DNA of 64,000 nt from the NCBI RefSeq assembly GCF_018476905.1, contig NZ_JAHCVK010000001.1, positions 1 to 64,000 of the forward strand, written 5' to 3'. Below, in pieces: positions 49,694-59,363 of this stretch. Numbering within the stretch: the first letter of the stretch is position 1; every line of letters begins with the position of its first letter. Both the position numbers and the translations under genes were made by a program. A model generated the notes under the pieces. It worked only from the letters and a program-made list of their open reading frames with translations. It was not told the DNA's origin and searched no databases. The stretch comes from Geomobilimonas luticola (GTDB taxonomy: Bacteria; Desulfobacterota; Desulfuromonadia; Geobacterales; Geobacteraceae).

Positions 49694-51724
49694 ATGGAAA
49701 ATGGCACATTGACCGGCCGGGAAGCCCGGCTGGGCGCCGATACCCTGCGCATGCTGGCGGTAGATGCCGTGGAACGGGCCAATTCGGGGCACCCCGGCCT
49801 CCCCATGGGTGCCGCCGACTACGCCTTCATCCTCTGGCACAACCGGCTCCGCTTCAACCCGGCCGATCCGGCCTGGCCCGACCGGGACCGTTTCATCCTC
49901 TCGGCCGGGCACGGCTCCATGCTCCTCTATGGCCTGCTCCACCTGTTCGGCTTCGACCTCCCCCTGGATGAACTGAAAAACTTCCGCCAGTGGGGAAGCA
50001 GGACGCCGGGGCATCCCGAGTATGGCGTGACACCCGGCGTGGAGGTGACCACCGGGCCGCTGGGGCAGGGGTTCGCCAACGGGGTGGGAATGGCCCTGGC
50101 GGCAAAAATGGCAGCCGACCGCTTCAACGACACCACGTTTTCCCCCATCTCCCACCGGATTTACGCCCTGGTGAGCGACGGCGACCTGATGGAAGGAATC
50201 AGCCAGGAGGCGGCTTCCCTCGCCGGCCACCTGAAGATGGGAAACCTCATCTACCTCTACGACGACAATCGTATCACCATCGAGGGGAGCACCGATCTCG
50301 CCTTTTCCGAGGATGTGGCGGCACGCTTCATGGCCTGTGGCTGGCATGTCCAGAAAATCGATGGCCACGACGTCGCCCTGATCGACGCCGCCCTGGCCGC
50401 CGCCCGGGCGGAAGAGGAGCGCCCCTCCCTCATCATCGCCCGCACCCACATCGCCCAGGGGAGCCCCGGCAAGCACGACTCGGCTTCAGCCCACGGTTCC
50501 CCCCTCGGGACAGAGGAGGTGGCTGCCACCCGCCGGAACCTGGACTGGCCGGCCGACCCCTTCCACGTTCCGGACGAGGTCAGGGAGCTCTGCGCCCGGC
50601 GCCGTCAGGACCTTGAAACAATGTACGGAACATGGCAGAAGGGGTTCCGGGCCTGGCGGCGACGCAATCCGGAACGGGGGCGGCTCTGGGACAGCATGTG
50701 GCGACGCAAGCCGCCGGCTGACCTCATGCAGAGGCTCCTTTCCGCCGTCGGCGATGGGGATGGCGCCACCCGCGCCCTTTCCGGCAAGGTCATCCAGGCA
50801 GCGGCAGCGGCTTTACCGGAGCTGGTTGGCGGCTCGGCCGATCTGGAGCCCTCAACCAACAGCTGGATCAAGGGTTCGGAGGGGATCGCCGCCGGCGACT
50901 TCGGCGGCCGCAATATCCATTTCGGGGTGCGGGAGCACGCCATGGCCGCCATGATGAACGGCATGGCCCGCTACGGCTGTTTCATCCCCTTCGGCGCCAC
51001 CTTCCTCGTCTTCTCCGACTACTGCCGCCCCGCCATCCGCCTCGCCGCCCTCATGGAGCAGCAGGCGATCTACCTCTTCACCCACGACTCCCTCTTCGTC
51101 GGCGAAGACGGCCCGACCCACCAGCCCGTGGAACAACTCTCCGCCCTCCGCCTCATCCCCAACCTGGCCGTCTTCCGGCCGGCCGACGGCGTGGAGACGG
51201 CACTGTCCTGGAGTGCTGCACTGCAGCGTACCACCGGCCCTTCGGCGCTCATTCTCACCCGCCAGAAACTCCCTTCCCTTGGGAGGGGACCAGCTTTCAC
51301 CCCGGAGATGGTCCTGCGGGGGGGGTACGTGCTGGAAGCGGGTGGAGAAAAGCCGGATGTGGTCCTCCTCGCCAGCGGTTCGGAGGTTTCCCTTGCCGTG
51401 GCGGCAGCAGCCTCACTGCGGGAGCGGAAGATTGCCGTCCGTGTCGTTTCCGTCCCCTGCCTGGAGACCTTCCAGAAACAGCCCGCCAGTTACTGGAGGA
51501 AAGTAATTCCTGCCCGGGTCCCCCGGGTCGCCGTTGAGGCCGGTCGTGGAGAGCTCTGGTGGCGCCTGCTGGGATCCCGCGGCCTGTTCATCGGCATGGA
51601 AACCTTCGGCGCCTCGGCGCCGGCTGAGGTTCTGGCAGAAAAATACGGACTGACCCCCGCACAGGTTGCGGAGCGGGTTATACAGCACCTTCGGAACGGA
51701 AAGAAGAAACAGCATATTGCATAA
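49694..51724 (+). CDS. tkt: Transketolase
   Basis: 676 aa from the ATG at 49694 (AAAGGAAAAACC upstream). It has the full-length domain order: TPP-binding N-terminal domain with [30 protein letters not shown] and [20 protein letters not shown]; Pyr domain with [14 protein letters not shown] and [19 protein letters not shown]-terminal domain. It works in the non-oxidative pentose-phosphate pathway, supplying erythrose-4-phosphate for DAHP synthase among others. Divergent from the merA-like gene. Confidence 0.95.
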   Translation: MENGTLTGREARLGADTLRMLAVDAVERANSGHPGLPMGAADYAFILWHNRLRFNPADPAWPDRDRFILSAGHGSMLLYGLLHLFGFDLPLDELKNFRQWGSRTPGHPEYGVTPGVEVTTGPLGQGFANGVGMALAAKMAADRFNDTTFSPISHRIYALVSDGDLMEGISQEAASLAGHLKMGNLIYLYDDNRITIEGSTDLAFSEDVAARFMACGWHVQKIDGHDVALIDAALAAARAEEERPSLIIARTHIAQGSPGKHDSASAHGSPLGTEEVAATRRNLDWPADPFHVPDEVRELCARRRQDLETMYGTWQKGFRAWRRRNPERGRLWDSMWRRKPPADLMQRLLSAVGDGDGATRALSGKVIQAAAAALPELVGGSADLEPSTNSWIKGSEGIAAGDFGGRNIHFGVREHAMAAMMNGMARYGCFIPFGATFLVFSDYCRPAIRLAALMEQQAIYLFTHDSLFVGEDGPTHQPVEQLSALRLIPNLAVFRPADGVETALSWSAALQRTTGPSALILTRQKLPSLGRGPAFTPEMVLRGGYVLEAGGEKPDVVLLASGSEVSLAVAAAASLRERKIAVRVVSVPCLETFQKQPASYWRKVIPARVPRVAVEAGRGELWWRLLGSRGLFIGMETFGASAPAEVLAEKYGLTPAQVAERVIQHLRNGKKKQHIA

Positions 51725-51813
51725 AACCGTCGGTTGAGGTTATTCTGCACCTCACGTCCCTGCCATCGGCAGAGGTCTGCATCCCTTACCACTCACGGAG
51801 GAGAAACCCGCCA

Positions 51814-52527
51814 ATGGACAACAAGGAAAGCCTGAAAAAATCCCTGCTCTTCTCCGGCCTGGACGACGGAAACCTGGAAGAGGTAGCGGCCATCGTCTCC
51901 CGCCGCAGTTTCGCCAAGGGGGAGACTCTTTTTGCCGAGGGGGACACCGCCAACGGCTTCTATCTCCTCGCCGCAGGCAGCATGAAGCTCTGCAAGGTCT
52001 CCCCCGACGGAAAGGAAAAGGTGCTCCACTTCGTCCATCCCGGCGAGACCTTCGCCGAGGCCGCCTTCTTCGGCGACGGCCGCTATCCCGCCGAGGCCCG
52101 GGCACTGGAAAAGGGTGAGGCCCTTTTTTTCCCCCGCGAAGCTTTCATGGGTCTTCTGGAGCGCAATCCCCGCTTTTCCCTCAACCTGATCGTTTCCCTG
52201 TCGCTGCTGCTCCGCCGCTTCGCCCGCCAGATCGAAGAGCTCTCCTTCGCCGAGGTCCCCGCCCGCCTGGCCACCTACCTGATCGAGCTGGCGGAACGGA
52301 AATCGACCTCGTTCCAGGGGAAGACCTATCTCGACCTGGACATGAAAAAGGGGGAGTTGGCATCCCGTCTCGGCACGGTCAGTGAGACACTTTCCCGCAC
52401 CTTCAGGAAGCTCAAGGAGGAAGGGATTATCGACGTCGAAGGGAGCAGGGTGCTGATTCACCGCATGGATCGACTGCACGCCCTGGCCGGCAGACCGCCT
52501 GCCGCAAATGGGGCAAAGATGGGATGA
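51814..52527 (+). CDS. Crp/Fnr-family transcriptional regulator
   Basis: 237 aa. N-terminal cyclic-nucleotide-binding fold (LFAEGDTANGFYLLAAGSMKL, FHPGETFAEAAFFGDGRYPA-type segment) and C-terminal winged helix (KKGELASRLGTVSETLSRTFRKLKEEG). No N-terminal Fe-S cysteine cluster, so not a classic FNR; the effector is unknown. GGAGGAGAAACC precedes the ATG. A sigma-54-type promoter lies just downstream. Confidence 0.9.
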   Translation: MDNKESLKKSLLFSGLDDGNLEEVAAIVSRRSFAKGETLFAEGDTANGFYLLAAGSMKLCKVSPDGKEKVLHFVHPGETFAEAAFFGDGRYPAEARALEKGEALFFPREAFMGLLERNPRFSLNLIVSLSLLLRRFARQIEELSFAEVPARLATYLIELAERKSTSFQGKTYLDLDMKKGELASRLGTVSETLSRTFRKLKEEGIIDVEGSRVLIHRMDRLHALAGRPPAANGAKMG

Positions 52528-52608
52528 TTTAGGGAGCAGATTCTCCCGACCCCGTGGCACGAACTCAGAAACCATCCTGTTTTAAGCCCGTTACACGACT
52601 CAGGGAAC

Positions 52609-52624
52609 TGGCACGCTCCCTGCT
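52609..52624 (+). promoter_or_regulatory. Sigma-54 (RpoN) promoter
   Basis: TGGCACGCTCCCTGCT matches the -24/-12 consensus TGGCACG-N4-TTGCW at all but one fixed position, with the required GG/GC spacing. It lies 49 bases before the ATG of the small Lys/Ala-rich protein. An enhancer-binding protein would be required; none is adjacent. Confidence 0.75.
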
Positions 52625-52672
52625 AGATGACAAATACGAGCAGCACCCATCAACCACGAAGAGAGGTTCACC

Positions 52673-52927
52673 ATGAAAAAAGTTCTGTCCGCCATCGTTA
52701 CCGCCCTCGTAGCAGTTTCCTTCGCCGGCCTGGTCTGCGCCGCAGAGCCCGCCCCGGCTGCTCCGGCCGCCCCGGCTGCCCTCCCCGCCGGCCACCCGCC
52801 GATCAAGAAGGAAGAGAAAAAAGCTGTAAAGAAAGCCAAGAAGGCCAAGAAAGCAGCGAAGAAAGCCGCTGAAACCCCGGCTGCTCCCGCTGTTCCGGCC
52901 ACACCCGCTGCTCCGGCCGCGAAGTAA
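52673..52927 (+). CDS. Small secreted Ala/Pro/Lys-rich protein
   Basis: 84 aa. A signal peptide (about 1-23, cleaved at VCAAE) is followed by low-complexity Pro-Ala tracts flanking a Lys-rich centre (KKEEKKAVKKAKKAKKAAKK), histone-H1-like. Probably periplasmic; possible roles include binding polyanions or cell-wall structures. No homologue assigned. GAGAGGTTCACC precedes the ATG. It is a single-gene unit with its own sigma-54 promoter and terminator. Confidence 0.8.
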   Translation: MKKVLSAIVTALVAVSFAGLVCAAEPAPAAPAAPAALPAGHPPIKKEEKKAVKKAKKAKKAAKKAAETPAAPAVPATPAAPAAK

Positions 52928-52948
52928 TTCCGCTCTACCAGCAAAAAA

Positions 52949-52978
52949 GCCGCATCCTCACCGGATGCGGCTTTTTTT
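52949..52978. terminator. Bidirectional terminator
   Basis: GCCGCATCC (52949-52957) pairs with GGATGCGGC (52963-52971), followed by seven T and preceded by six A. It serves the Lys-rich protein gene (plus) and the zinc-ribbon protein gene (minus). Confidence 0.95.
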
Positions 52979-53003
52979 GTTCTGAAGCAGCGGTGGCGGC
53001 ACT

Positions 53004-54074
53004 TCAGCTGGATGCGAAATGCCGCAGAAGCGCCATGCCGATTAGCCCGAAAAATGCCAGGTGGCCGAGCACCCCCACTCCCACCCAGATGTTCCTGTCG
53101 CTCCCCGTCGTCGGCACTTCCACCTCCCCCCGTATTTCACGCAGTTCCGCATAGATGAGGTAGTGGTAGATCATGCTGAACGGTATGAACAAGAGTGACA
53201 GGAACGACCCGGCGACCGGGATCATTCCCGCCGCCACCGAAATGAGCCAGAGCACGAATATCCGGAAGAATACGTCGAGCCAGCGCCCCTTCACGTACTC
53301 CTTGCTCTTGAGGAGTGCTGTCATCCCCCGTTCTCCCTCGGCCACCAGGACGAACTGGCCGAAAAAGAACCAGACGTAGAAGATTACCCCCGGAACGATG
53401 AAAAGGAGAAAACCACCACCGATGATGAACCCGGCGAGGGAATAGAGCCAGATGAACGAACCTAGCCGCTCCCACCCCTTTACCAGGGAATCCCGTATCC
53501 CCAGGGTCTCGTCAGCAACGGCGAAGACCAGGGCGGCCCCCCCCCAGTAGGCGGCGCAGAGGCCGACGATCCCGCCGGTAATACCGCCGCCGATCAAAAG
53601 GGGACCCCGTCCCTCCGGCATGACCAGGGATATGAGAAAGCCAACCCCGAGGAACAGGCCGACCGGAACGAGCACGCAGGCGATGATGACCAGGTAAAGG
53701 ACGAGAAGTACCCCGATCCGGTTCTTGAAGACCTCCCACGTTTTAGCCAAGAGGTCGCCGAGCCCCGAGAGCTCCCGGCGGGAAGCGGACTTCCTGGCAT
53801 GCGCCGTCTGCTGGGACTGGCCGGTGGCGGACGGGGAGGGTGAAACGGGCGGCGGGGTGGGGGGGACAGGCTCCGGTACCGCGCATGGTTCGCCTGGTGG
53901 AGAGGGGAGCACGGAGGCAGGTTCGGTTGTAGCTGCAACCGACGCCCTGGCTTCGAAAAAGAATGATTCTTTACAGCGGGGGCAGGTTACCCGGACCGTT
54001 CCTGCAGGAACGGTGTCTGCCGCTACCTCTTTAGAAAAGCCGCAGTGGGAACAGGTAATGGTGACGGTTGTCAT
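53004..54074 (-). CDS. Zinc-ribbon multi-pass membrane protein
   Basis: 356 aa from the ATG at 54074 (GAGGTCAGCCCGC upstream). N-terminal MJ0042-type zinc ribbon (CSHCGFSKEVAADTVPAGTVRVTCPRC is the Cys4 module, residues 8-34 or so), a Pro/Ser linker, then five or six membrane segments with Gly-rich runs (IGGGITGGIVGLCAAYWGGAALVFAV). Membrane region resembles DUF975-type or related proteins. Function unknown. Confidence 0.75.
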   Translation of the reverse strand: MTTVTITCSHCGFSKEVAADTVPAGTVRVTCPRCKESFFFEARASVAATTEPASVLPSPPGEPCAVPEPVPPTPPPVSPSPSATGQSQQTAHARKSASRRELSGLGDLLAKTWEVFKNRIGVLLVLYLVIIACVLVPVGLFLGVGFLISLVMPEGRGPLLIGGGITGGIVGLCAAYWGGAALVFAVADETLGIRDSLVKGWERLGSFIWLYSLAGFIIGGGFLLFIVPGVIFYVWFFFGQFVLVAEGERGMTALLKSKEYVKGRWLDVFFRIFVLWLISVAAGMIPVAGSFLSLLFIPFSMIYHYLIYAELREIRGEVEVPTTGSDRNIWVGVGVLGHLAFFGLIGMALLRHFASS

Positions 54075-54158
54075 GCGGGCTGACCTCGCGGGAAAATTTC
54101 GCATGACTTTACCACACTGGTCAGGCTTGGCAACCAGTTTCTCAGTCTGAGGTCCCGC

Positions 54159-54338
54159 CTAGCGGCAGTCCTCCCGCCAGAGGCAGGCACCCTGGCCGCA
54201 CTGGTCCACCGTTCCGCTCTCGAAACAGGCAGGGTTCCCTTCCGCGGCCTGAATAGCCCTGATCAGGTCGGCTTTCTTCATCTTGCCCGCTTTTACCCCC
54301 CGCTTCCGGGCGATTTCCCTGATTTCGTCCAGCTTCAT
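54159..54338 (-). CDS. Small SAP-domain protein
   Basis: 59 aa from the ATG at 54338 (GGGAGGGTATGT upstream). Residues 3-30 (LDEIREIARKRGVKAGKMKK and on) fit a Rho/SAP-type helix-extended-helix DNA-binding fold. Four cysteines follow (CFESGTVDQCGQGACLWREDC), possibly metal-binding. Small proteins with this combination are common in Geobacter relatives; the role is unknown. Confidence 0.75.
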   Translation of the reverse strand: MKLDEIREIARKRGVKAGKMKKADLIRAIQAAEGNPACFESGTVDQCGQGACLWREDCR

Positions 54339-54477
54339 ACATACCCTCCCACCCCGGTGATTGGCCCGTCTTTCCGTCTCCCGGAACAAGCAGGCTGTCA
54401 GGAGTATACTACGGTGGTTAAGATATTCAAATGTCATTTTATTTTTGCGCCGAAGCGGACGGCTGCCGGGACAGACG

Positions 54478-55755
54478 TCATCCGGCCTCCACCCTGTTCC
54501 GCCCCCCCTGCTTGGCCCGGTAGAGGGCCGCGTCCGCCCTTTTCAGGAGGGTTTCGCTCCCCCGGTCACCCGGTTTGGAGAGGGTCAAGCCGGCGCTCAG
54601 GGTGATAACGACATCCTTCTCCCCGTCTCCCATCGGTTCCTGGCTGACCACGGTCCGCAGCCGTTCCGCAAGATGCAGCGCCTCTTCGGCTGTCGTGCCG
54701 GGGGAGATGACGAGGAACTCCTCGCCGCCGATCCGCCCGATGGTGTCGTAGCGGCGCGTGGCCTCCTGCAGGCGCTTGGCCACGCGTTTGAGGACAAGGT
54801 CGCCGAAGGGGTGGCCATGGGTGTCGTTGATCCGTTTGAAATGGTCGATATCGAGGACGATGACGCAGAGGGGTTCCAGCAGCCGGCCGGCCCGTTCGAA
54901 TTCCTCTTCGAGCCGCTTCATGATGTGTCGCCGGTTCCTGAGTCCGGTCAGTTCATCGGTGGAGGCGAGCTTCTTGAGCCGTTTCTGCACTTCGTCGAGC
55001 TTGATGACAAGCCGCCAGGTGAGAACATAGATGAGCGCCACCAGGAGACAGATTGTCAGTACCGCAGCGACAATAATGAGTATTTTGCTCGCGCGGGTTT
55101 CCCTGGCGAGGGTGGTCGCGGGGATGGTGATACTTATGGCCCCGATGACGTCTCCGACCTTGTATCCCTGGGTGGCGTGGCACTCAAGACAGTTCTGCTC
55201 CACAAAGAGCGGCTTCAGGTAACGGAATGAGGGGTTGTCCCCTTTTTGCAGACGATGCCACTCCCCCTCCCCCCGGGCAAACCGGTCGAACGCCGACGTT
55301 TCCAGCGTGTCCGGCGCGTTGGCAGGGTCGATGGGCTGGGGACTGACGATGCGGAATCTCACTCCGTCCTGCTCTACGCTACGACGGGATATCTCCTCGA
55401 TCATGATGGCATGATTGCGGATGGTGAACGTCCGCCCCCCCTCCACCTGAACATCGGGGTTCACACCGAGTTGCCGGAGATAGACGTTGGAATCGACCCC
55501 GCGCCGCTTTTCCACGTAGACGCCGCCGTAGTCGTAGTTCCACATCTTGGTATGCTCGATCAGATCGGCATAGGTTGCCGCCTGCTCCCGCACCCGTTCG
55601 TACATCAGGGTGGTGGTGCGGGTGTAGAGCACTGCGAAGATACCGGTGACAATAAAGGCGACGAGCGCACCGAGGGTGATCACGAACAGCTTGGCATGTT
55701 CGAAATACTTGAACGGTTTGGGCCAGAGACGGAGTGAAAAGGGGGAGGATTTCAG
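54478..55755 (-). CDS. Diguanylate cyclase with heme-binding DUF3365 sensor domain
   Basis: Up to 425 aa. TM1 (about 25-45), a DUF3365/Tll0287-like periplasmic sensor (MWNYDYGGVYVEK, heme-c motif CLECH), TM2 (about 215-235), then a GGDEF domain (DELTGLRNRRHIMKR, active site GRIGGEEFLVI). It makes c-di-GMP in response to a redox or ligand signal at the heme. Start: the first in-frame GTG (55683) lacks a ribosome site and cuts into TM1; AAGGAG with ideal spacing points to a CTG at 55755 that overlaps the HD-GYP stop. CTG is inferred. Confidence 0.85.
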   Translation of the reverse strand: MKSSPFSLRLWPKPFKYFEHAKLFVITLGALVAFIVTGIFAVLYTRTTTLMYERVREQAATYADLIEHTKMWNYDYGGVYVEKRRGVDSNVYLRQLGVNPDVQVEGGRTFTIRNHAIMIEEISRRSVEQDGVRFRIVSPQPIDPANAPDTLETSAFDRFARGEGEWHRLQKGDNPSFRYLKPLFVEQNCLECHATQGYKVGDVIGAISITIPATTLARETRASKILIIVAAVLTICLLVALIYVLTWRLVIKLDEVQKRLKKLASTDELTGLRNRRHIMKRLEEEFERAGRLLEPLCVIVLDIDHFKRINDTHGHPFGDLVLKRVAKRLQEATRRYDTIGRIGGEEFLVISPGTTAEEALHLAERLRTVVSQEPMGDGEKDVVITLSAGLTLSKPGDRGSETLLKRADAALYRAKQGGRNRVEAG

Positions 55756-56951
55756 GATGGGGCTCCTTCCTGCCGCGACGGATTGGCCGGGCTGGCCTGG
55801 CCATCAGTGAGCTGGCGCAGGACCTTGAGGAAATTCCTGGTCAGGAGCGGATGGAGTTCGCTCCCCGCCTGTTCCAGCATGATGGCGGAAACCTCTTCGA
55901 ATTCCAGTACTCCCCGGTAGGCACGCTTACTGCGCAGGGCATCAAAGTAGTCGGATATCGTGGTCATCTGGCTGCAGAGGTTCTGCCGCCACCCGGGGGA
56001 GACGGCGGGATAGCCGGCGCCGTTGAATTTCATGTGGTGCTCGAAGGCGGTCACCACCGCCAACCGCGGCACACCCGGGGTATCGAGGAGGTATTGGGCA
56101 CCCTTCAGGGGGTGCTCCCGGACCAGTTTCCACTCCTCGTCATCAAGGCGACCCGCCTTTTTAAGGATTTCTTCGGGGATGAACAGCTTGCCGATATCAT
56201 GGAGCATGGCTGCTACCCCTATGTCGTGCAAGAGCGGGCCGTCGATGCCGAGTGCCATGGCCTGGCCAAGGTTGAGAATGCAGACATTGGTGGAATGGGT
56301 AAAGGTGTATTCATCCAGTGCCCGCAGCGGTGCAAGAGCCAGGAGCGGGTTCCCCACCTGCTGGAAGGCGTCCACGAATCCGGCCACGATCTCGGAAATA
56401 CCGACCACGTGGAGCTTCTGGTGCCGGCGCACTCCCTGGTAGATGTCCATGAAACGGGCCAGTTCTTCAGCCGGGATCTCCGCCAGAGACGGGGCCGGAC
56501 GTTCTCCGACCTCGTCCCACGTTGTCGCGTCATCAGCGAAGGGACTTGCGGTCAGAACCTCGAGCCGTCCCAACCGGACGTGCTCGGTGGAGCGGACCAC
56601 CCCTCCGCCTCCCGTCTGCCTGGACAGACAGCCCACCAGAAGCTTCAGTTCCTGACGGGTAATCCCCCGAAGCAGCCGGAGGTGGCCGATGCCACGGCTT
56701 TTCAGGGCGCGGGAAAATCGGTTGACGTACATGTTGCTGTCGAGCGGGGTGCCGGCAAAGACCAGTTCCTCATCGACGAGGAGCAGGGCGACCTCCTCTC
56801 CATCCCCCATTGTCTCCAACAGGTCCGCCAGGGCCGTCTCGCAGAGACGCGCTACCTGCTGGTGCTCCAGATCATAGAGAGCTGCATTGGAAACCGCCGT
56901 CGTCAGATGACGGATACAGCGTTGCAGGCTTGCACGCCGGTCGCCGCTCAT
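55752..56951 (-). CDS. HD-GYP-type c-di-GMP phosphodiesterase-like protein
   Basis: 399 aa. The HD domain has LHDIGVAAMLHDIGKLFIPEEIL and the GYP variant HHMKFNGAGYP, then ISDYFDALRSKRAYRG, so c-di-GMP hydrolysis is likely. The N-terminal half is helical without a recognised sensor. It overlaps both the HEAT protein gene (ATGA) and the diguanylate cyclase gene, pairing synthesis and breakdown of c-di-GMP in one operon. Confidence 0.88.
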   Translation of the reverse strand: MSGDRRASLQRCIRHLTTAVSNAALYDLEHQQVARLCETALADLLETMGDGEEVALLLVDEELVFAGTPLDSNMYVNRFSRALKSRGIGHLRLLRGITRQELKLLVGCLSRQTGGGGVVRSTEHVRLGRLEVLTASPFADDATTWDEVGERPAPSLAEIPAEELARFMDIYQGVRRHQKLHVVGISEIVAGFVDAFQQVGNPLLALAPLRALDEYTFTHSTNVCILNLGQAMALGIDGPLLHDIGVAAMLHDIGKLFIPEEILKKAGRLDDEEWKLVREHPLKGAQYLLDTPGVPRLAVVTAFEHHMKFNGAGYPAVSPGWRQNLCSQMTTISDYFDALRSKRAYRGVLEFEEVSAIMLEQAGSELHPLLTRNFLKVLRQLTDGQASPANPSRQEGAPS

Positions 56952-59164
56952 GCCCCCCTCCCCTTCAGACGATGCAGGACATCGGACGCCGCTTCGGCAA
57001 GCTCACGATTGTCCCCATTGCACAGTTCGTCAAGCAGGTAGCCAACCCAGGACGGGGGGTAATTCACCAGGGAATGCACAATTTTCACCTTGAGTTGGGC
57101 ATGCTTCTGGGGATGGAAAAGATTGCGCGAACGGAGCAGCCCCACCAGTTCCGGCAGCGCGTCCACATGTCCCATCTCTCCGAGGGTCTTCACCACAGCG
57201 CACTTGAGCTCAAACTCATAATCGGCGATGCCTCCCTTCGCCAGGAACGCCAGGAGCTGGGCTACAACCTGCGGGTTGCGACTCTGTGCCGCCAACTGAA
57301 CCCCCATAAGTCGCTGTTCACGATCTTTGCCGGCCAGATAGCCATGCAGGAGCCGATCGGATTCCGGATCCTGGTAATGGAGGAGGGTCTTGAGCAGTTC
57401 CTGGCGGACTTTGGGATGGGGATGGTGCGAGAGTCGCTTAATATGCCGTACCACCGTCGGGTCATCGATGTTGCGCAGAAGCACGAGGAGGTTTCGGACG
57501 AAATACCAGCGGCTGTCCCGTAACCGGGCCAGGGTGGCGTCCCTCGTAACAGTTCCCATCTTCTGCAGACAGTCCATGTAAAAATGGCGCAGGGACATGC
57601 GCTGTTCCTGCGCCAGAGCATCAAGAAGCGGCCCCGCAAAGGGAGCACCAACCCGCAAGATCAGCTGCCTGATCTCGTCATACTTGGCCTTTCCCCAGAA
57701 GGCAAGCCCCCGCACCACCTCGGCCACGAACTCAGGCCGGGCGAACACCGCCAGCACTTCGCTCGTAAGCGCTGTAACGCGCCTCTCCACCGTGGGGGGC
57801 AGACTCGTCAAGCGATCGTACATGGTCGCAAGGGAAGCGAAATCGCCCATTTCGAGAAAATAGCCTGAGAGGTCGAGGAGATTTCGCCGCAGTATATCCG
57901 GCTGGCAGTCCTCGGGGAGTTCTTTGAGGATTTCCAGGATCACGGCATTAACCTCGGTCTCAACACAGTGACTGGAAAGGGTCTCCTTCAACGCCGCGAT
58001 TTCATCCTCTTCCAGGGCGGATATCCCATCGATGGCCACGATGGTACGAAGCGTCTCCTGGTATGCGGCGGGGAGAAACCGATCGCCGTCGTCCTCGCGG
58101 AAAATTACCGCCAGTTTGTCGCTCAGATCCTGATCAAGCGATACAGGCCGGTTTGTCACCTGACTCGGCATCCCCCCCTGGGGGGCATGCGCAGCCAGCT
58201 TCCCCACCAGATCCAGAAGGACCGGTGAAAGGGAAGAGTTGCTGGCACCGATCTGGTCCAGGGCGTCCAGCACAACCTCGGACGGAAAGCGTTGCACCAG
58301 TTCCTCGGCCAGGTCCTGGCGTCCCGGCAGGGCGCTGAAGGTACTGATGAGAAACTGACGGCGCAACTCCGGATTGAGGTGGCTGATGCAGGCGGTCAGC
58401 CTGTCGAGGGCCTCCCCATCGCCACTCCCCCCCGTTCCCCGCCGGTCCATGTTCCGCAGGAAATCGGTGACCGCCTGTTCGTAGCTGGCCATGCTCTTCC
58501 CCGGTTTCGATGCAAGCTGCCGGTTCAGGGCCTGGGCCATCATCTCCGGAGAGACGGCGTCCCACGCCACCGCCCGTTCCCCCCAGGGGGCGAGTGTCCC
58601 CTCCAGCAGACCGTGAATGAACTGTTCCCAAAGCTCTCCCGTCTCCCGCTCCATCGGGATCAGCATCTCTTCATCGGTGGCATGGAAGGAGCTGTAGTCA
58701 ATTGCCCGGACCTGCAGGTGGGTGATGCCGGCGGCGGCAACCACGGCCTCTACCCCGCCCCGTCCCCGGACTTCTTCCTTTTTCAGGCAGAGTATTTCGT
58801 TGAAACGCTGCAACTCCTCCGGAAGCAACTCGCCGCTGAAGCTTATGGCCGCAATGCCATGACCGAAGAGGGCGCGAGCCAGGTCGCGGTAGAGGGGATT
58901 GTTTCTGTCGAGAAATCCGTCACCGATTAAGAGGGTATCGCGGGCGATGCCGATGGTGAGGACAGGCTGGATTTCGAGGAGTTGTCGCAGCAACCGCAGG
59001 ACCTTGCCGACAGACGTCACGATAACGGGGTGATTGGATGGATAGGCGGTAACATGGCGACGGGAGATATTCAGCTCGCAGATAAAGTCCGACAGCAGCC
59101 TGGTATCCAGCCCCAGTTCAGATTTTTCCATGACATCGGTGGACACACAAGCCCCCGTCTCCAT
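56948..59164 (-). CDS. Large HEAT-repeat protein, first gene of the c-di-GMP operon
   Basis: 738 aa; an inner ATG at residue 12 is also possible. The N-terminal 130 or so residues form an alpha/beta region (AYPSNHPVIVTSVGKVLRLL, GIARDTLLIGDGFLDRNNPLYRDLARALF); the remainder consists of HEAT-like helical repeats (VVRHIKRLSHHPHPKVRQELLKTL, VVKTLGEMGHVDALPELVGLL). Its N-terminal region resembles the start of the downstream HD-GYP protein, so a common signal-handling role is inferred. Probably a scaffold. Confidence 0.78.
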   Translation of the reverse strand: METGACVSTDVMEKSELGLDTRLLSDFICELNISRRHVTAYPSNHPVIVTSVGKVLRLLRQLLEIQPVLTIGIARDTLLIGDGFLDRNNPLYRDLARALFGHGIAAISFSGELLPEELQRFNEILCLKKEEVRGRGGVEAVVAAAGITHLQVRAIDYSSFHATDEEMLIPMERETGELWEQFIHGLLEGTLAPWGERAVAWDAVSPEMMAQALNRQLASKPGKSMASYEQAVTDFLRNMDRRGTGGSGDGEALDRLTACISHLNPELRRQFLISTFSALPGRQDLAEELVQRFPSEVVLDALDQIGASNSSLSPVLLDLVGKLAAHAPQGGMPSQVTNRPVSLDQDLSDKLAVIFREDDGDRFLPAAYQETLRTIVAIDGISALEEDEIAALKETLSSHCVETEVNAVILEILKELPEDCQPDILRRNLLDLSGYFLEMGDFASLATMYDRLTSLPPTVERRVTALTSEVLAVFARPEFVAEVVRGLAFWGKAKYDEIRQLILRVGAPFAGPLLDALAQEQRMSLRHFYMDCLQKMGTVTRDATLARLRDSRWYFVRNLLVLLRNIDDPTVVRHIKRLSHHPHPKVRQELLKTLLHYQDPESDRLLHGYLAGKDREQRLMGVQLAAQSRNPQVVAQLLAFLAKGGIADYEFELKCAVVKTLGEMGHVDALPELVGLLRSRNLFHPQKHAQLKVKIVHSLVNYPPSWVGYLLDELCNGDNRELAEAASDVLHRLKGRGA

Positions 59165-59363
59165 GAAGCGCCTTACTGCGCACGCACGATGCTGTAGTAT
59201 TGTAGGTAAAATGCCATGGCAAAGAGCGGCGGCACAGCAAGAAGCGTAAGAGAAGGAGGAAGAGAAGGAGCCGCACTCCGGCTGTTACGTCGTGCCATCA
59301 TTTTAGTATAGATGATGATACTTTACAAGCTTCGATGCGGTCGAAGAAAGGGCTGATGGTTGA

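Noticed and set aside
48225-49709. Dihydrolipoamide dehydrogenase
   Set aside because: The C-terminal vicinal CC pair favours a MerA-type reductase and no 2-oxo-acid dehydrogenase genes are nearby.
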